Positions 5,868 to 8,512 of a stretch of DNA of 8,512 nucleotides are shown in pieces. Both the position numbers and the translations under genes were made by a program. Under the pieces are notes generated by a model. That model was not told the DNA's origin, ran no database searches, and saw nothing but the letters and a program-made list of their open reading frames with translations. Each line of letters begins with the position of its first letter. The first letter of the stretch is position 1. The stretch is from Clostridia bacterium. Its GTDB lineage: Bacteria; Bacillota; Clostridia; Oscillospirales; Oscillospiraceae. The stretch spans positions 1-8,512 of the forward strand of contig QKDF01000187.1 in NCBI GenBank assembly GCA_003245395.1, given 5' to 3'.

Positions 5868-6821
5868 ATGGAGCCGGAAGAAAAAATAGCAACCGTTGGG
5901 CCGCTGGAACTCCGGGGACGGACAGCGGCAGTGAAAGCGCCGGGCAGAACCGTGAGTATTCCCACCGAAGCGGTTCCGGCCCTGCGGGAGATCGACACTT
6001 TGGTGATTCCGGAGACGGTGGAGCTGTTCCAGGGTTTGAACCGGTTTGAAAATCTGAAGGAAATCCGGTACGACGGGGAAGCGGATGTTTTCGGGTTTCA
6101 GGAGAATCTGAACTGGCTGACGGAGAAGGCCGGAGATGATGCCCTGATTCGCAAGCGGATGACCACCAGCATGTTTGCGGCGTCCCCAGTGTCCGGGGCG
6201 CTGATGGCCATTGTCGCGCCGCGAATGGTGCCGCTCCACGCCATGCGCAACTGGATGCGGCTGCTGGAGCTGTTTGACGACATCGCGGCCCGGTGCGTGG
6301 GCTACGGAACACAGGATCTGCGGGTGAGCACCCTGAGCTATGCCCAGATGAAACGGTTTGAGTACGCGCTGTATATGGGCTATGCCATTTCGCCGAGGAC
6401 GTATCCGGAGCGTATCGCCCGGTACTATCTTCCGGAGTCGCAGTTCACCGGCGAGGATCGGATTTATTACGCACTGGCGCTTTTGCAGGGACACTCCTAT
6501 CGGGAATTCAACGATGTCAGGGGCAGCCACGACTATGGGCTTATCAAGTCCAAGCCGACGTATTTGGCGCACCTGCGAACACTGGTTGCGAAGGAGGATA
6601 CGGAGCCGTTCCGCCGGGCACTGGAGACCATGCTGGAGCTGGGGGCGATCTCCGAAACGAACTATCAAACCGCAGTGGAGCTTCCGCTCCGGGCGCACCT
6701 GACCCAGGCTGCCGCCTTTCTTTTGCAGTACGCCGACCGCCATCCCGCGCTGCGGGGACAGGCGGGAAACCATGAGACGGCCACGGATTTTGAATTTCTG
6801 GATGAAGAGTTCCGGTTATAG
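5868..6821 (+). CDS. Unrecognised protein between VWA and MoxR genes, weak LRR-like start
   Basis: I do not recognise this 317-residue protein. Residues 28-75 have a rhythm like the BspA-type leucine-rich repeat (VSIPTEAVPAL, LVIPETVELF, NLKEIRYDG), but only about two irregular units. The remaining ~240 residues appear mostly helical, and the segment at 247-290 (ALETMLELGAIS, AAAFLLQYADRH) recalls helical or ankyrin-like scaffold repeats found next to LRR units in Firmicutes. No catalytic motif, signal peptide or membrane helix is visible. It begins 12 nt after the VWA gene, so translation is probably coupled. The ATG at 5868 is preferred over the TTG just before it because GAGGG (5854-5858), overlapping the VWA stop, is well spaced. 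By position it may be an adaptor or target-recognition part of a VWA/MoxR complex; this is inference. Confidence 0.85.
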   Translation: MEPEEKIATVGPLELRGRTAAVKAPGRTVSIPTEAVPALREIDTLVIPETVELFQGLNRFENLKEIRYDGEADVFGFQENLNWLTEKAGDDALIRKRMTTSMFAASPVSGALMAIVAPRMVPLHAMRNWMRLLELFDDIAARCVGYGTQDLRVSTLSYAQMKRFEYALYMGYAISPRTYPERIARYYLPESQFTGEDRIYYALALLQGHSYREFNDVRGSHDYGLIKSKPTYLAHLRTLVAKEDTEPFRRALETMLELGAISETNYQTAVELPLRAHLTQAAAFLLQYADRHPALRGQAGNHETATDFEFLDEEFRL

Positions 6822-6827
6822 CATTTT

Positions 6828-6847
6828 CGGCGCCCCAGACTGCGCCG
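6828..6847 (+). other. Intergenic stem-loop before the MoxR-type gene
   Basis: CGGCGC (6828-6833) and GCGCCG (6842-6847) form a 6-bp GC-only stem with an 8-nt loop in the 56-nt gap. There is no U-run after it, so termination is unlikely. It could protect or process the message and set the relative dosage of the ATPase. It is a short element and could be chance in GC-rich DNA. Confidence 0.35.
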
Positions 6848-6877
6848 GACACATCAGATAAAGGCGGGAACAGAGTG

Positions 6878-8398
6878 ATGAATATCAAAGAAGCCAAGGA
6901 GCAGATCAAATATGCCATGACGGCATACTTCACGAAAGACGAGTTCGGGGCCTATGTGGTGCCGGTTGAAAAGCAGCGTCCGGTCTTTCTGATGGGCCCT
7001 CCGGGCATCGGCAAAACCGCCGTTATGGAGCAGATCGCCCAGGAGCTGGATGTCGCCCTGGTGTCCTATTCCATGACGCACCATACCCGGCAGAGCGCGC
7101 TGGGCCTGCCGTTCATCGAAAAAAAGATGTTCGGCGGGAAAGAATACGAGACCTCCGAGTATACGATGAGCGAGATCATCGCGTCCGTTTACGAAAAGAT
7201 GGAGGAGACCGGGAAGCAGGAGGGAATCCTGTTCCTCGATGAGATCAACTGCGTGTCCGAGACGCTGGCACCCTCCATGCTCCAGTTCCTCCAGTACAAG
7301 ATTTTCGGGCGGCATCAGGTGCCCGACGGCTGGATCGTGGTCACCGCCGGCAATCCACCCGAGTACAACAAGTCGGTGCGGGAATTTGACATTGTGACCT
7401 GGGATCGGCTCAAACGCATCGATGTGGAGCCGGACTTCGACGTCTGGAAGGAGTACGCTTATCAAAAGAGCGTTCATCCTGCCGTGATGACCTATCTGGA
7501 GATCCGAAAGGGCGAGTTTTACAAGGTGGAATCCACTGTGGGCGGCAAGAGCTTTGTGACCGCCCGGGGCTGGGACGACCTGAGCCAGATGATCCGGCTC
7601 TATGAGCGCCACGGCATCCCTGTGGATGAAAAGCTGGTGGGCCAGTATCTGCAAAATGCCAAAAGCGCCAAAGAATTTGCGGTGTATTACGATTTGTTCA
7701 GCAAGTACCGCAGCGACTATCAGGTGGACAAAATCCTGAGCGGCAAGGCCATGGCGGCGATTAAAAAGCGGGCCAAGGCCGCGAAGTTTGACGAGCGGCT
7801 GTCCCTGGTGGGTCTGCTGCTGGACGCCGTGACGGAAGAACTGCGGGATGTGATCGAGACGGAGCAGGTGCTCCGGGAGCTGATGGAGCTGATCAAAGCC
7901 ATCCGCCCGGAGCTGGAAAATTCCGTGACTCCCGGCGAGGTGCTGGGGCGGCTGATCCGCACCCGGCAGACCGAAGTGGAGGGGGAAAAGAAAGCCGGTA
8001 CGCTATCCCGGGAAAAAGAGCGGGTGCGCCGCCGGGTTGCGGCCGCTTTGCAGCGGCAGGAGGAGCGCCTGGCCGAGCTCTCTGACGGTGCGACGGCGTT
8101 TTCCATCATCCGGCAGGACTTCGACACCATGGTGGGTGAGCTGAAAGCGCAGGCGGAGGCGGGGAAACAGACGCTTTCCAACCTGTTCGCCTTCTGCGAA
8201 GAGGCGTTCAGGGATGGGCAGGAGCTGTTGATCCTGGTGACGGAGCTGACCGTCAACTATTACAGCGCAAAATTTATCAGCCGGTACGGCTGCGAGGAAT
8301 ATTTCGCCCACAACAAGGAACTGCTGTTCTATGAGCGCCAGCAGGAGATCATCACCGAGCTGGAAAAGCTGGATCTGGACAGCGCGGGCAAACAATAA
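6878..8398 (+). CDS. MoxR-type AAA+ ATPase with long C-terminal extension
   Basis: The 506-residue cytoplasmic ATPase belongs to the AAA_5/MoxR group. Seen: Walker A GPPGIGKT (40-47), Walker B ILFLDEIN (117-124; Asp121, Glu122), sensor 1 VVTAGNPPE (154-162; Asn159), arginines in WDRLKRI (175-181), and a sensor-2-like FVTARGWDDL (226-235; Arg230). Family members act as hexameric remodelling chaperones that load cofactors or mature complexes with a VWA partner. Residues ~300-500 form an extra helical, highly charged region with coiled-coil-like heptads around 365-400, beyond a minimal MoxR protein of about 300-350 residues; it may dock the VWA or middle protein. The ATG at 6878 is chosen over the GTG three bases earlier; AAGGCGGGA (6861-6869) lies 8 nt upstream. 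It is the last gene of the run, followed by a terminator. The actual client is unknown. Confidence 0.9.
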   Translation: MNIKEAKEQIKYAMTAYFTKDEFGAYVVPVEKQRPVFLMGPPGIGKTAVMEQIAQELDVALVSYSMTHHTRQSALGLPFIEKKMFGGKEYETSEYTMSEIIASVYEKMEETGKQEGILFLDEINCVSETLAPSMLQFLQYKIFGRHQVPDGWIVVTAGNPPEYNKSVREFDIVTWDRLKRIDVEPDFDVWKEYAYQKSVHPAVMTYLEIRKGEFYKVESTVGGKSFVTARGWDDLSQMIRLYERHGIPVDEKLVGQYLQNAKSAKEFAVYYDLFSKYRSDYQVDKILSGKAMAAIKKRAKAAKFDERLSLVGLLLDAVTEELRDVIETEQVLRELMELIKAIRPELENSVTPGEVLGRLIRTRQTEVEGEKKAGTLSREKERVRRRVAAALQRQEERLAELSDGATAFSIIRQDFDTMVGELKAQAEAGKQTLSNLFAFCEEAFRDGQELLILVTELTVNYYSAKFISRYGCEEYFAHNKELLFYERQQEIITELEKLDLDSAGKQ

Positions 8399-8410
8399 CG
8401 GCATAGAAAA

Positions 8411-8444
8411 AAGCCTCCGGAATCCTCAACGGTTCCGGGGGCTT
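8411..8444 (+). terminator. Intrinsic terminator, probably bidirectional
   Basis: AAGCCTCCGGAA (8411-8422) pairs with TTCCGGGGGCTT (8433-8444) over 12 bp with one T-G wobble and a 10-nt loop, starting 12 nt after the ATPase stop. On the + strand only TTCT follows, a weak tail. On the - strand the stem is followed by TTTTTT (complement of 8407-8412), a good tail. It therefore fits a shared terminator between convergent genes. Confidence 0.75.
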
Positions 8445-8455
8445 CTGATCGGTGG

Positions 8456-8512
8456 TCAGTTCAGCATAGAGAAATCGAAAGAGTCGGCTGGCGTCTGCAG
8501 GCGCCCCGGTGT
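8456..8512 (-). CDS. Possible C-terminal tail of a convergent gene, cut by window edge
   Basis: On the - strand an open frame runs from the window edge to a TGA at 8458-8456, giving 18 residues ending ADSFDFSMLN. The stop lies 11 nt before the hairpin whose U-run is better on this strand, as expected for a convergent gene using the shared terminator. Eighteen codons are too few to recognise a family or exclude chance. Confidence 0.33.
   Translation of the reverse strand, partial: TPGRLQTPADSFDFSMLN

Noticed and set aside
5016..6773. Very long - strand open frame (about 585 codons) opposite the VWA and middle genes
   Set aside because: Its translation is dominated by His, Arg, Gln and Pro with no domain pattern, and it lies antisense to genes with clear motifs and ribosome binding sites. 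It is a by-product of their codon bias.
4437..8398. RavA-ViaA pair or a vWA-MoxR conflict (anti-phage) system
   Set aside because: The VWA protein is DUF2201-like rather than ViaA-like, and none of the effector, protease or adaptor domains of the described conflict systems is visible. A defence role cannot be excluded but has no positive support.
1..8512. Mobile elements, tRNA or rRNA genes, CRISPR arrays
   Set aside because: No transposase or integrase, terminal inverted repeats, tRNA cloverleaf or regularly spaced repeats were seen on either strand.

Overview
The window looks like a chromosomal segment of a gut-type Clostridia/Oscillospiraceae bacterium. This rests on strong AGGAGG-type ribosome binding sites, a moderately GC-rich coding bias, the clostridial style of the AraC regulator, and a von Willebrand A (VWA) plus MoxR-type ATPase pair. 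The organism call is inference. All five complete-looking operon genes and the regulator lie on the + strand. Only the last ~57 bases may hold the tail of a gene on the - strand.

Positions 1-309 are an AT-rich, gene-free control region. It holds a good sigma-A-type promoter (about 143-171) with A-tracts upstream. A perfect 8+2+8 palindrome (167-184) sits over the -10 and the predicted start. A split direct repeat (5-38 and 133-165) brackets the region, and a ~130-nt leader with hairpins follows. No SAM (S-box) riboswitch is visible, although these metabolic genes often carry one in Firmicutes.

Positions 310-2581 hold mtnK and mtnA in a tight pair, 13 nt apart. MtnK phosphorylates 5-methylthioribose and MtnA isomerises the 1-phosphate to methylthioribulose-1-phosphate, the opening steps of methylthioadenosine salvage. 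MtnA is a divergent family member: the catalytic Cys and Asp are present but the RGAPA phosphate-loop motif is replaced. No later salvage gene (mtnB, mtnW, mtnX, mtnD or an aldolase) is in the window.

Positions 2694-4358 encode a large AraC-family regulator with its helix-turn-helix in the middle and a cysteine-bearing PAS-like domain after it. Its base composition is visibly more AT-rich than its neighbours. It is a candidate controller of the mtn genes, of the downstream module, or of both.

Positions 4437-8398 form a three-gene module: a DUF2201-like protein with a zincin-like N-terminus and a C-terminal VWA domain, an unrecognised 317-residue protein with a weak leucine-rich-repeat-like start, and a MoxR-type AAA+ ATPase with a long charged C-terminal extension. 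By analogy with MoxR/VWA pairs, the ATPase probably remodels or loads a target through the VWA protein, with the middle protein as adaptor or substrate-recognition part. The target is unknown. A hairpin terminator at 8411-8444 closes the module and appears to work in both directions. The VWA/unknown/MoxR module next to a methylthioribose kinase/isomerase pair and a redox- or ligand-sensing AraC protein is the most interesting aspect of the window.
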